A stretch of 30,199 bases of DNA from Planctomycetota bacterium (lineage in GTDB: Bacteria; Planctomycetota; Planctomycetia; Pirellulales; Pirellulaceae), in contig JAEZAS010000021.1 of the NCBI GenBank assembly GCA_023430365.1, positions 1 to 30,199 of the forward strand. The letters run 5' to 3'. Under the pieces are notes generated by a model. The model was not told the origin of the DNA. It saw only the letters and a list, made by a program, of their open reading frames with translations, and did not search any database. Position 1 is the first letter of the stretch. Each line of letters begins with the position of its first letter. Made by a program: the position numbers and the translations under genes. Shown here in pieces: positions 20,637-29,692 of the stretch.

Positions 20637-22657
20637 GGCGCCTCTCCAATGCCGAGTTGGCGTTTGATGATGTCCGTAAGACGCTGTTCCGATCGTTCGT
20701 CCGCTTCGGAAATTGCCGCGAGCACACCACTCTCGTCGGAGATCTCCAGAAACAGCGGATCGCTGAGATACGACTCGCCACGTGGTTTGCCGTCAGCATC
20801 CAGGCCGCGGTGATCGACCACCTCGAGCGTCAGCTTCACCCGATCCCCCTTGGACAGGTTCAAATCCGACAGCCCAACAGCGTATGTGCTCTGCAAAGGA
20901 AGCGAGCTGCTCAGCAGCGGCGGCCCCCCCAACAGTGGAAAGACCCGGCGTTCCGCCGCAGTCGACTCCGTCGCCGAGGTTGTGATGGAGGCCGACGAAG
21001 ATGAGGAGCTGGATTCGTCTGGGCCAACATCGCCCGATTCGGGCGCAGGTCGTTCGATTTCCGCGATCAGGTTGAGTCTCGCAATCCCGAAGTCGTCGGT
21101 CGCACGGTAATGGACGACCGGCTGGGCCGTTGGCAGCACCACCCGATGCACGATTTCGGCGTTACCGGTCGGCGGTCGGTCGGTCTTGATGCGGATGGCG
21201 CCCCGAATGGGCGTTTCGAGACTTAGCTGGTCAATATCCTTCACCTGGATCTCATACCGCAGCTCTTGGGTTACGTGCTGGAACGGCGACCCGTTCTCCT
21301 CCGGCATCCCCCACCGCAGACCGTCCTCGTCCAGCTGGATCAGGTCGAATCGCTGGGATTGATCGTTTCGCTTGAGAACCAGCCAGGCGGCCGTCAGCGG
21401 CTTTTTATTGGTGCACTCGATCGCCACCTGCACCTGAGATCCCTCGAGAACCGAAAGCTGCCGCTGGCTGGTTTCCTCGACGTCGCCGAGCGCCCTGGCG
21501 TATTCGGGCGGTGTGGCGGTGAGTCGCAGTTCAATGGCGGGAAGCGGTGTCATGGCGATCGTGGCCGAGTCGGTCCAGGCGTCGCCTAGAAACAGCTTGT
21601 ATGCGACGGCATCCATCAGCCGCGGCAACTTGCCGGCATAGACTCCCAATTCCGCGCGGTTTCCCGGCCAAGATTGAACCACTGACTTCAGTTCTTGCTC
21701 AACCTGCGCAAGCCCTTCCGGAGTTTCGGCCCCTGCCAGTTCGGCTGCTATATGGGGAGCATCAAACTGAACCAGGGCCGACGTTTCGGAGATCCAATCA
21801 GGATGAATGGCTGATTCCGATCGTCGGATGGCTTCTTCGAGTTTCTTTTGGGCGGTGCGCAGTCGCTCCAGCCGCTGCTCGAGCGTGATCGATCGCAGTT
21901 CGACTTCGGTTTTGACGCCGGAATCTCCCTGCGACACCAGCCGAGCGACTCCGCCCTCGGGAAGTTCACCAGAGCACTGAATGAGAAACTCGATCGGCCT
22001 GCCTTGGGCGCACTTGACATCGTTGGGTGCGAAGCCGTGCTGAGCACGCTCGAGCACCAGAACCTGATTGACGAAGATCTGGTCGATCTGCGTCGCGGTC
22101 GGGTAATGCATGCCTCCCAGAAACAAGCGGTTGAAGAACGCCCTCGCATAGCTGGGAAAAATCAACGCCAGCAACAGCATCGCGACCGCCGTCACGCCGA
22201 AAACGGTTCCCCGGCGGACCATCTGGTCGCGGTTGAAACCTTCGAAGACATCGAGCCCGCTTCCGACATTGGCCACGTACTCAATGACGGCCGATTCGAG
22301 TTGTACCGAACCCCAGCTGGACGCTTCGGGCGATTCAAACTGCAGGGCGGCGACCAGATCGCTGTCGATCTCCTGCTGCCGCTCGACCATCAGCGCGATG
22401 TCCTCCTCCGTCTCCGAGACGCCAACCAGCGGCAACGTGAAACGCCAGGCAGCCCAGCCGATGCTTCCTAGTGCGATGAGAAGCACAGCGATGCGCTGCG
22501 GCACTTCGAGCTCGAAGAGGAAGTCGATCAGGAAAACGGCCGCCAGAGCCCACAGCACGGCAATGCCGGCCGCGGACCAGGCAGTGAGCGAGCGCACGAC
22601 GCTCCGTGCCCGGCGAAGGCTGGCGAGTTGCGAGCGTAGGGTAGTCAGTTTCGTCAT
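20633..22657 (-). CDS. DUF4175-like membrane protein
   Basis: 674 residues from the ATG at 22657, which overlaps the upstream stop (ATGA); an in-frame start at 22738 would lie inside the preceding gene. Membrane segments are at about 27-48, 55-76 and 149-168, followed by a large extracytoplasmic region of beta-rich sequence (TPPEYARALG, YRATDDFGIARLNLIAEIE). The SETEEDIALMVERQQEIDSD segment after the second helix is shared with planctomycete DUF4175-type proteins; the family assignment is from memory and moderate. A run of seven serines (near residue 550) is coded by mixed serine codons. The C-terminus (RLTDIIKRQLGIGEAP) precedes the coupled giant gene, suggesting that the two products interact. 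Confidence 0.7.
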   Translation of the reverse strand: MTKLTTLRSQLASLRRARSVVRSLTAWSAAGIAVLWALAAVFLIDFLFELEVPQRIAVLLIALGSIGWAAWRFTLPLVGVSETEEDIALMVERQQEIDSDLVAALQFESPEASSWGSVQLESAVIEYVANVGSGLDVFEGFNRDQMVRRGTVFGVTAVAMLLLALIFPSYARAFFNRLFLGGMHYPTATQIDQIFVNQVLVLERAQHGFAPNDVKCAQGRPIEFLIQCSGELPEGGVARLVSQGDSGVKTEVELRSITLEQRLERLRTAQKKLEEAIRRSESAIHPDWISETSALVQFDAPHIAAELAGAETPEGLAQVEQELKSVVQSWPGNRAELGVYAGKLPRLMDAVAYKLFLGDAWTDSATIAMTPLPAIELRLTATPPEYARALGDVEETSQRQLSVLEGSQVQVAIECTNKKPLTAAWLVLKRNDQSQRFDLIQLDEDGLRWGMPEENGSPFQHVTQELRYEIQVKDIDQLSLETPIRGAIRIKTDRPPTGNAEIVHRVVLPTAQPVVHYRATDDFGIARLNLIAEIERPAPESGDVGPDESSSSSSSASITTSATESTAAERRVFPLLGGPPLLSSSLPLQSTYAVGLSDLNLSKGDRVKLTLEVVDHRGLDADGKPRGESYLSDPLFLEISDESGVLAAISEADERSEQRLTDIIKRQLGIGEAP

Positions 22658-25161
22658 GACAACTTCATCAGCTTCCGCGAGAACCATTCGCCCAGCATCA
22701 GGCCGACGACGGCAATGAACCAAATCGGGGTGCTCCAAAGCGATTCATTGCGCGTCAGCCGCTCCGTCACGGGTTCGAGTTGCAGATCGCTGAGCAACTC
22801 GTTGACGTTCGTCAGCTCGTACGACTTGCCGCCCGACTGCTGAGCCAGGTCCAGCTGCATTTTCTCATCGCGCACACCTCGTCGCCGCTCGGCGGAGAGG
22901 GGCGTCACCTCGAAGCGCTGCTCTTCGGCCTTTCCGGTGACGGGATCCTTTACCCGCAGGCTGTACTCGCCAACGGCGTAGACAGGCATCCGCAGTTCGA
23001 AGACTCCTTTGCGCAGCATTGGGACTTGCAGCGTACGGACCTCATCCCCGGCCTGCCCGGGCATCGTCAGCTCGGCAGACAGCGTCCGATCGGGGAGTGA
23101 TTCCTCCGTGAGGGGTTCGTAGTTCTCGTCGTAGGCTTCAACGGTCAGCGTGACCTTGTCTTCCGCGCGGTACTGCTGCTGGTCGAGTCGGGCGACGAAC
23201 CGCTTATCACTGCCCAAGGCGTGGCTCATTCCAAGGCGATAGATGAGCTGCGACCAGAATTGGCGGTAGTACTTCTCGCCATAGCGCCGGCGCAGCCGCC
23301 ACATCTCGTTGTGACCGATGTAAACCACTTCTCCCTTGCCGTATTGCCGGATGGCAATGATCGGCTGGGGGGTGCGACCATCGCTGCACTTATCGGTCGG
23401 ATGCTCTGCCAGGGCGAACGCCTGTTCATGCAACGCGGCGACCGGTTGATACCAGGGAAGCTTTCCGAGATTGCCCCAAGCCTTTCGGTCTTCGATTTCG
23501 TTTTGCCCCAGCTGCATGAAGCCGTAACGCGCGGCGTGGGGAGTGAGCCGTAATTGGAATTCGGGATGCTCGGGTGCATCACGCAGATCGGCATTGGGGT
23601 CGAGAAGCACTGGCAGCATGTCCGCCAGCGGTGAATCTCGAAGTTCGCGGGGACCAAAGCGTGGTCCAGCAATCACGACGAGTCCGCCCCCCAGATTTCC
23701 CACAAACTCCTTCACCATATCGCAGTAGCGGTCGTTGAGCGCCGTGCGAGGCATGTCGTCGAGGAAAAGCACATCGTTGGCAAAAAACTCGCTCCGTTTC
23801 GGGGTCAGGCTGGGCAAGAACAGCACGTTGGATTCGCGCACTCGTGGGTCCGAAGAAGACAGGAACGTGCGAAAGCCCTGCATGCCCACGAGCTTGTCCC
23901 GGTGAAACACCTCCTTGATGAAGCGCCACTCCCACGTCGGCTCGTTGGCGACGTACATAAGACGCAGATAGTCGTCGATGATGTTGACCTGCCGAGAGGC
24001 CCGGTTGTTCTGATCAACGACTTCGCCTTCGAGCGGATCCACTTCGGCGATGAACTCAAAGCGTCCCGATTCCTCGGGAGTATACGGAATTTCGACCGTC
24101 TCCACGCCCGACTCGAGCGTCACCGTTCGTTCGCCCACATTGACTTTGCTGGTTCCCTCATCGGTGTCGCTGCTTAGCCGGCGACCGCTGACACGCACGT
24201 TCACCCGCTGGCCGGTGAGACCACTTTGTCGCAATTTGACCAGGACGCTGCTGCGCTCGGCTTTCTTCATCTTGGGATCGGTCTGGACATCGACCGCCAG
24301 ATCAACCGCTTCGGTGATCCCGATCCCGACCGTATAGACTGGCACTCCCAACCGAGTGAGTGGCGATTGTTCTTGGCTACCCACTGGGGTCACGCCCGAG
24401 TTGTGAGCAAAGTCGCTGAACATCACGACCCCGGCGAGACGCCCCGAGCCGAACTGCTGGCCAACCTCGGACACGACCGACCCGAGCGCCGTCACCTGCC
24501 CTTTCGTCGTGAGCTGTTCGGCAATCGCTGAGGGATCGATCCTATGGTCGTGGGAGGCGGAGAGATTCAGTTTCCGCAGTTGGCTCGTGGTGTTGCCGTC
24601 GAAAATAAACGCTTCCAATTGGACCTGTTTCTCGTCCTGCAGCCGAGTCAGCAGGTTGTCGTCGGTCTTACGAAGCAGCGACTGTAAAAGTGCCATCCGG
24701 CTGATGCCGGCGCCGACGTTCGGCGTTTCCTGGGCCGCGTCTGACGATGAGGCACCATCCTTGTTTCCGTCGTCGGAGAGGCCAACGGCTTGAACGAGTT
24801 TTGAGCGATCCAAATCGGTCCATTCGTCTTCGATGGCCATGCTGTCGGTGCCATCGAACACGACATACAGATAGGGGTACTGCTTATTGGTCATCGTGAT
24901 GCGCAGCACCGGGTCGGCAAGCGTCAGGAACAGGAGCCCCAGAAGCAGGCCACGGCAAGTCGCGAGTCCGATCCGTGGACCAACCGAACCTTTCGGCTGC
25001 CATCGGAAATAGAAGAGGCCCGCCAAGGCGATGAGCGCGATCACGCCGAGAAACACCCAGAACGGGCCTTCCTGCGCCCACGGCGCGGCGAGGCTCGGAT
25101 CGAGCTCGTCGATGGCCGTCACATTCTCCAGGCCGAGTAGCCAGCCGTAGAAGTTGGTCAT
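22654..25161 (-). CDS. VWA / GATase-like membrane protein
   Basis: 835 residues. The ATG at 25161 was chosen because it gives a compact start 54 bp after the preceding stop; longer starts run into the preceding gene. Two N-terminal membrane helices (about 34-53 and 67-87) are followed by a VWA-type strand with DGTDS (D103, T105, S107), a Thr variant of the DxSxS metal site, and later GVVMFSDF. Near residues 395-560 comes a glutamine-amidotransferase-like Rossmann fold (LRLMYVANEPTWEWRFIKEV, FLDDMPRTAL, GGGLVVIAGPRFGP) without an obvious catalytic Cys, so probably non-enzymatic. A beta-rich region and a C-terminal membrane helix (IWFIAVVGLMLGEWF) finish it. It ends in an ATGA overlap with the DUF4175-like gene. 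Confidence 0.8.
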   Translation of the reverse strand: MTNFYGWLLGLENVTAIDELDPSLAAPWAQEGPFWVFLGVIALIALAGLFYFRWQPKGSVGPRIGLATCRGLLLGLLFLTLADPVLRITMTNKQYPYLYVVFDGTDSMAIEDEWTDLDRSKLVQAVGLSDDGNKDGASSSDAAQETPNVGAGISRMALLQSLLRKTDDNLLTRLQDEKQVQLEAFIFDGNTTSQLRKLNLSASHDHRIDPSAIAEQLTTKGQVTALGSVVSEVGQQFGSGRLAGVVMFSDFAHNSGVTPVGSQEQSPLTRLGVPVYTVGIGITEAVDLAVDVQTDPKMKKAERSSVLVKLRQSGLTGQRVNVRVSGRRLSSDTDEGTSKVNVGERTVTLESGVETVEIPYTPEESGRFEFIAEVDPLEGEVVDQNNRASRQVNIIDDYLRLMYVANEPTWEWRFIKEVFHRDKLVGMQGFRTFLSSSDPRVRESNVLFLPSLTPKRSEFFANDVLFLDDMPRTALNDRYCDMVKEFVGNLGGGLVVIAGPRFGPRELRDSPLADMLPVLLDPNADLRDAPEHPEFQLRLTPHAARYGFMQLGQNEIEDRKAWGNLGKLPWYQPVAALHEQAFALAEHPTDKCSDGRTPQPIIAIRQYGKGEVVYIGHNEMWRLRRRYGEKYYRQFWSQLIYRLGMSHALGSDKRFVARLDQQQYRAEDKVTLTVEAYDENYEPLTEESLPDRTLSAELTMPGQAGDEVRTLQVPMLRKGVFELRMPVYAVGEYSLRVKDPVTGKAEEQRFEVTPLSAERRRGVRDEKMQLDLAQQSGGKSYELTNVNELLSDLQLEPVTERLTRNESLWSTPIWFIAVVGLMLGEWFSRKLMKLS

Positions 25162-25214
25162 GGGTTCGATTTCATTCACGGGAACAAAAAAGGCAGGTCG
25201 GAAGGTTCCGCTGC

Positions 25215-27767
25215 TCAGCCATCCGTAATCCGTCCCTGCCGAATGATCGGCAACGCGAGAACGAGCATTTCCACCAGGAGTGCTGCAAACACCGCCAGAA
25301 CCAGCCACCACCAGGTCGACTGACCGCGAATGGCGGCGCCGGCCAGACTGATGTCTTCGCCCGGCCCAATCCAACGCAGCGGAGAGCCGGCGGCCACTTC
25401 ATCAAACTTTTCACGCGTGAGCGGGACAAGTTCCGACTCTTGTCCGTCGCCATTCACCGTGAGCGGGATGTCCCACACGGCCTTCTCGGTTGCCGGCGTG
25501 ACGTCGGCGTCGGCCGACGCGGGAACTGTGCGGTTGGCGGCCACTCGGTAGACGCCACGCTGGTAGAGATCGGTCAGCGTGACGCCCCGCTGTTCGGTGC
25601 CGATATAGCCCACATCCAGCGGCTCGGGCGATGCCAGCAGCGGGCGTTCGAGCACGACTGCCACATCGTGGTCTTGCGACGGGAGGGGAAGAACCAGCTG
25701 ATCGAGGGCGGAGAAGTTTCGCCGCGGGAGCGTCGACTGCGTCATGCTGCGCAGGATGCGATCGAAGAGAAACATCACGTTGGTCTTGGGAAGCGTATTC
25801 CATGACGAGAGCAAACCCGTGGTGACGAACATTACGTCCCCACGACCGATCTTCCGCTCGACCAGGAAGGCGGGGCCATTCTCGTCGGAGTAGCGAGCCA
25901 GGATTCGCGGCTGACTCGCCTGAATGCGGCGTTCAACCAGTCGCTGCCGATCAGCGGGATCGGAGGGGACGGCTACTTGAGACTCCGTCGGGGAAGCCGC
26001 CCAGGTCAGCCAGCGAGGCTTCAGCTCGCGCAAGCGGGCGGCGTCTTCGCCTCGCTGCAGGCGCTGCGTTTCGCTTATTTGTCCGTTCGCTTCCAGTGCG
26101 TCGAATTCCTCCACGCGGGAGGCAAGTTCCGCAGCCAAAGCCAGTTCCTCGCTCAGCCGCTTGCGTTCTGCCTCTTCCCAAAGCTGTCGAGTTTCTGCAT
26201 CCCATTGAGGAACAACTGCTTTGAAGAAAAACGCTTCGGAGTACAAATCCCGCAGTTCGTTTTCCGAGGCTCCAGGGGGAACGAAGTAGTCCTCGCCACT
26301 GAAGCTTTCGTACGACAGAAAGAACGGATTGAGCTGAGCGCCGGCGATCTCCGGCACTTCTCCCAGGGCAAGATCCTGGAGGGGCATCGGCAGAATGCCG
26401 TTGCCTTGCCGCCAGGCGGCTTGAGTCCAAGCCTGCGGGTCGAAATCCGCTCCAGCCGCGAGGATCAATTGCCCCCCCTGCTCGACATACTCCCGCAGTA
26501 AAGAAACCGTCTCGCCTGGCTCCTTCAAGCCAGCCATCACGACCATTCGAGCGTCGGCCAGCACCTCCTGACTTAGCTCATCGGGCCTGATATGCCGGAT
26601 TTTGACCAGATGCCGGCTCAGGTCCGCCCGGCTGACCTTGGGAGCCAGATACGCGCGCACGTGCCGCGTTTCGCCGAGGCGGTTCTTGAGGGGATCTTCC
26701 TGGTCGGCGCCGTACTGGTCGACAAACACCACTGGCAAGGCAGCCACGACCGGCACCGCCAGAAAACGTTCGTCGTCGGCAGCCAATCGGTCCGGCGAAA
26801 TCGACGCTTTGAGCGGGACAAACACCGGCCGATCGGGTTCGGGCATCTCGGTGAGCGAGTTGAACACGAACTGGAAGTCGACCTGCTTGGCGCCGGGGTC
26901 GAGCGTGACCGTCTTTTCGCCGATCACAGCATCGCCCATCGAAAGCGTCACCTGCACATCGCGACGCGGTGTGGGGCCTTGATGTTGAAGTTCAACCACG
27001 ATGGTCGTCGGTGTCTCGATGTCGGCCAGGCCATCGGGCACTCGGACGTCGCTGACCCAGGAGTTTTCCCATTCCTGTGGTGATACGTCGACCAGTTGCA
27101 TCGCAGGCAGCTCTTTGAGCTGTTCGGCGCCGGCGAGGTCGCGCCAGTTGCCCGCCTGCTGATCGCTAATCAGCACAATGCGTTTGGAGAGGTCCGTCGC
27201 CGCTTCACTGGCGCGCTTCGCTTCATTCACGGCCCGCAGGACGCTGGCTGAGCGATCGACCACCTCGATCTTCTCCAGAGCCTCCAAAGCGTTGTCGGCC
27301 GTCACGTAAGGATCGGGGCTGTAGCCGTCGCGCGAGCCGCAGGTCGGAATGATCGAATACTTGCTCCCGGGCGGCAACTTTTCGATGAACTGTCGCGCTC
27401 GGTCCTTGGCTCGCTCGAGCAACGTGCCGTCGAGCGATTCGTAGCCCATGCTCAGGCTGTTGTCGATCAGGAGAATCGCGTGCAGCGGCTGGCCGTTTTC
27501 GAAGCTCTCTTCGCTCGTGGAGAAAAACGGCCGAGCGAGCGCCAGCCCGAATAAGATGACAGCCGCGGTGCGCAGGGCCAGCAGCAACAAGTCGCGGATC
27601 TGCATCATCCTCCGGTTGCGTTGCAAGGCCTCACGCAAGAAATCCATCGCCGCCCACTGCACCGTGCGATACCGGCGACGGTTCAGCAGGTGAATGAGCA
27701 CGGGGCCGGCCGCGGCCAGGGCGCCCGCCGCTGCAAACTGCCAGGCTGTGAGCGATAGAAAGTCCAT
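25215..27767 (-). CDS. BatA-type VWA membrane protein
   Basis: 850 residues. The N-terminus is the BatA double-membrane domain (residues 1-80: FLSLTAWQFAAAGALAAAGP, IHLLNRRRYRTVQW, then a second helix). The VWA metal site DNSLS (D102, S104, S106) follows, with KRIVLISDQQAGNW later in the domain. Residues about 345-440 resemble the same GATase-like fold as the next gene (VVFVDQYGADQEDP; ARMVVMAGLKEPGE; GGQLILAAGADFDP). A C-terminal helix (WWWLVLAVFAALLVEMLVL) anchors the end. BatA-like proteins are partners of MoxR ATPases in aerotolerance-type operons. The classic BatB/C/D/E TPR components are not seen here. The start codon has only a weak ribosome site (GAAG). Confidence 0.9.
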   Translation of the reverse strand: MDFLSLTAWQFAAAGALAAAGPVLIHLLNRRRYRTVQWAAMDFLREALQRNRRMMQIRDLLLLALRTAAVILFGLALARPFFSTSEESFENGQPLHAILLIDNSLSMGYESLDGTLLERAKDRARQFIEKLPPGSKYSIIPTCGSRDGYSPDPYVTADNALEALEKIEVVDRSASVLRAVNEAKRASEAATDLSKRIVLISDQQAGNWRDLAGAEQLKELPAMQLVDVSPQEWENSWVSDVRVPDGLADIETPTTIVVELQHQGPTPRRDVQVTLSMGDAVIGEKTVTLDPGAKQVDFQFVFNSLTEMPEPDRPVFVPLKASISPDRLAADDERFLAVPVVAALPVVFVDQYGADQEDPLKNRLGETRHVRAYLAPKVSRADLSRHLVKIRHIRPDELSQEVLADARMVVMAGLKEPGETVSLLREYVEQGGQLILAAGADFDPQAWTQAAWRQGNGILPMPLQDLALGEVPEIAGAQLNPFFLSYESFSGEDYFVPPGASENELRDLYSEAFFFKAVVPQWDAETRQLWEEAERKRLSEELALAAELASRVEEFDALEANGQISETQRLQRGEDAARLRELKPRWLTWAASPTESQVAVPSDPADRQRLVERRIQASQPRILARYSDENGPAFLVERKIGRGDVMFVTTGLLSSWNTLPKTNVMFLFDRILRSMTQSTLPRRNFSALDQLVLPLPSQDHDVAVVLERPLLASPEPLDVGYIGTEQRGVTLTDLYQRGVYRVAANRTVPASADADVTPATEKAVWDIPLTVNGDGQESELVPLTREKFDEVAAGSPLRWIGPGEDISLAGAAIRGQSTWWWLVLAVFAALLVEMLVLALPIIRQGRITDG

Positions 27768-27830
27768 CGGAATCTTCAGGGGGAGCGATCAGGCGAGGGC
27801 CGCGACGTGGCAAGGACGCCTCGGTCCAGC

Positions 27831-28988
27831 CTAGTTGTTGGAGGCCGACTGGCGAAAACTTTCGATTTTGCCTTCTTGGAGGATCGGCAGGTAACGATTG
27901 GGGATGGCCAGGATGAAGCAGGCGACACTGGTGCCGTACAACTCTCCCTCGCGTCCTCCGACTCGTCCCCCGCCCCGGGCCCCATTGTCGCGCCAAAGCC
28001 CGTGCAGTTGCGGCTTGGTCGGCTCCACCACCTGCGACGCTATCAGATAATCGCGGAGCTTGGGATAGTTGGCCGTCCAGTAGTCGCCGTTCACCTGATA
28101 CAGGGCTTGACCGACGTAGTAGAGCGTGTAGGCGTCGAAAGGCATGCTTCCGTCCCGATTGCGAGCCGCCGGTGTCTCTTGGATGGCTGCGGCGATGACG
28201 TCCATGTTCTTGGGAATGCGCCAATCGTCGTACTGACCGAACTCTTGCAAGCAAACGACGCCGCAAGCAGCCATCGCGATCGTGCCGCCACCACCACCCC
28301 TGCTATAGGTGAACTGGCCGGGCATTTTTTGCTGCTCCGACTCAGGGGCGTTGCGGTCCCCTTTCGGAGAATAATGCTGGCGAACGCTCTTGATGGCCAG
28401 ATCGATGACTTCGGGAGGCACTTCGAGCCCGCTATCCACGGCGCTGCGCAAGGCTTTGGCTTGCATCACGGCCAGACTGAGGTCGTGACCATTCTGCTGC
28501 CGGCGGGCTCGGTAGTCCCAGCCGCCATCTTCGCACTGGGTATTGGCAATCAGCTTCAGAGCGCCGTCCAACACGCGGTTCAGGCGGCGATCTTTCGACG
28601 TCGTCATGCCATGCGCCTGGCCCAGCACGAACGTCGCAAGTCCGTGATTGTACATATCCCGTTGGGGATCGGCGATGTTGAGCAAGCCCGACGGTTTGGA
28701 ACGCGTGGTTACATAGTCCAGGGCCTTATCGAGTTCTCGACCGTACCGCCCACGACCCGGAGAATGCCCCGCCGACATGAAGGCCAGGGCGCCCATGCCC
28801 ACCAGCCCCAGGTCGCTCGAACCCCAGTTGCCTTCAGGACCTTGGTTCTTCGCCAGCCATTCCAGGCCCCGTTCCAGAGCGGCTTCGCTCTGCGGAGTCA
28901 GCTCCTCCTGCCCCAACCCCGTGGCAGGGCGCACCACGATCGTCGCGAGTGTCAGCAGTATCAACAGCCGCGACCAACTTCGCCGCAT
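27831..28988 (-). CDS. Prenyltransferase/squalene-oxidase-type repeat protein, secreted
   Basis: 385 residues from the ATG at 28988, chosen because a signal peptide starts there (MRRSWSRLLILLTLATIVV, cleavage near GLGQ) and AGG lies 7 nt upstream. The mature part has alpha/alpha toroid repeats of the ISOPREN_C2-like superfamily: GLEWLAKNQGPEGNWG (41-56), LIANTQCEDGGWDY, and a late FDAYTLYYVGQALYQV and GELYGTSVACFILAIP. The DxDD cyclase motif is not evident and the protein is exported, so a terpene-cyclase reaction is unlikely; family members of this exported type are uncharacterised in planctomycetes. It is the first gene of the seven-gene run, 63 bp before the BatA-type gene. Confidence 0.8.
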   Translation of the reverse strand: MRRSWSRLLILLTLATIVVRPATGLGQEELTPQSEAALERGLEWLAKNQGPEGNWGSSDLGLVGMGALAFMSAGHSPGRGRYGRELDKALDYVTTRSKPSGLLNIADPQRDMYNHGLATFVLGQAHGMTTSKDRRLNRVLDGALKLIANTQCEDGGWDYRARRQQNGHDLSLAVMQAKALRSAVDSGLEVPPEVIDLAIKSVRQHYSPKGDRNAPESEQQKMPGQFTYSRGGGGGTIAMAACGVVCLQEFGQYDDWRIPKNMDVIAAAIQETPAARNRDGSMPFDAYTLYYVGQALYQVNGDYWTANYPKLRDYLIASQVVEPTKPQLHGLWRDNGARGGGRVGGREGELYGTSVACFILAIPNRYLPILQEGKIESFRQSASNN

Positions 28989-29052
28989 CACGCTACCTAT
29001 TGCGAGTAACCGTTTTCGAAATTCGCCGTCCGAAGCCCGTTTAGGGACATCT

Positions 29053-29058
29053 CTTATA
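29053..29058 (-). promoter_or_regulatory. Weak candidate -10 for the seven-gene operon
   Basis: On the minus strand TATAAG (five of six consensus bases) lies 65 bp before the ATG at 28988, in a small AT-rich patch. No acceptable -35 was found at 16-18 bp, so an activator or another sigma factor may be needed, or the call is wrong. Confidence 0.25.
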
Positions 29059-29191
29059 AGCAGGTATGGCGAGAAAAGCGATTTCGTTACACTGGAAGTG
29101 CCCAGAAAGCGGTACATCCGCATCGCAAAACACTTTGCTAGCCATTCCATCTGGGTGACCAGTCTGGCAGTCCACTAACCACAGCCATCCT

Positions 29192-29217
29192 GCGACCGGT
29201 CGCGGATCGCGATCCGC
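29192..29217. repeat. Two back-to-back perfect palindromes (12 and 16 bp)
   Basis: GCGACCGGTCGC (29192-29203) overlaps by two bases with GCGGATCGCGATCCGC (29202-29217); both are exact inverted repeats without spacer. No U-run follows on either strand. They are candidates for paired dimer-binding sites or for cruciform-forming DNA in the divergent promoter region. Confidence 0.6.
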
Positions 29218-29692
29218 TGCGTCCTTCAGTCGCTTGGCTAGAAGCCCGTCACCTAGCTGAGCCTAGTATAGGGACTTCAATTTGGGCGTTTCGAGCCAGC
29301 AGCGGCAAAGGGTGCGAAACTTTTTTAGATCTAAGTCCAATGTGGGCGTCGAATTTGCTGAGGCTAAGCGTCCCGTGGAGGAGTCGCCTTGTGGAGGCAC
29401 GGTACGCTTTCAACCAGCGAAGAGCGTGCTGCTCCTTCCACGAATTGAAGTACGGTCAGCGTGGCAGTCAGCAAGGAGCGCGGAAGCGAACACCGCTGAC
29501 GAGGGAACCGGAGTGACGGATGGGGCTCCCGTGGGCTCGGAAGCGCAGAGCCTTCACAGGGCCGTTCGCTCCACCTACATTGCGCATATTCTGTGACCGG
29601 CGGTTTGTCTTAGGAAGACGCGGTCGCGATCGCATCATCGAAGGTAAGCACCTTGTCGATCCGGCCGGAGTAATAGCATGGGAGGTTCGAGA

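Larger units (their letters stand above)
28989..29692. other. Divergent intergenic region of 704 bp
   Basis: No gene was supported here. It separates the minus-strand operon start (28988) from the plus-strand YTV protein start (29693), so it should hold promoters for both. The minus side has a TATAAG near 29053-29058 without a good -35. The plus side has only TATTCT near 29587-29592. Two adjacent perfect palindromes lie at 29192-29217. GCACG/CGTGC arms near 29397-29435 could form a hairpin. An open frame at 29282-29596 lacks a ribosome site or recognisable domain. Confidence 0.5.

Noticed and set aside
19407..20813. Leu-rich 468-codon plus-strand frame opposite the giant protein
   Set aside because: Its Leu-rich composition is the complement of Gln/Lys/Glu codons in the coiled coil; not evidence for a membrane protein.
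27807..29009. 400-codon plus-strand frame opposite the toroid-fold protein
   Set aside because: No domain; the sense frame has a signal peptide and family repeats.
29282..29596. 104-codon open frame in the divergent intergenic region
   Set aside because: No ribosome site, no recognisable domain, and it occupies the expected promoter region of the YTV gene.
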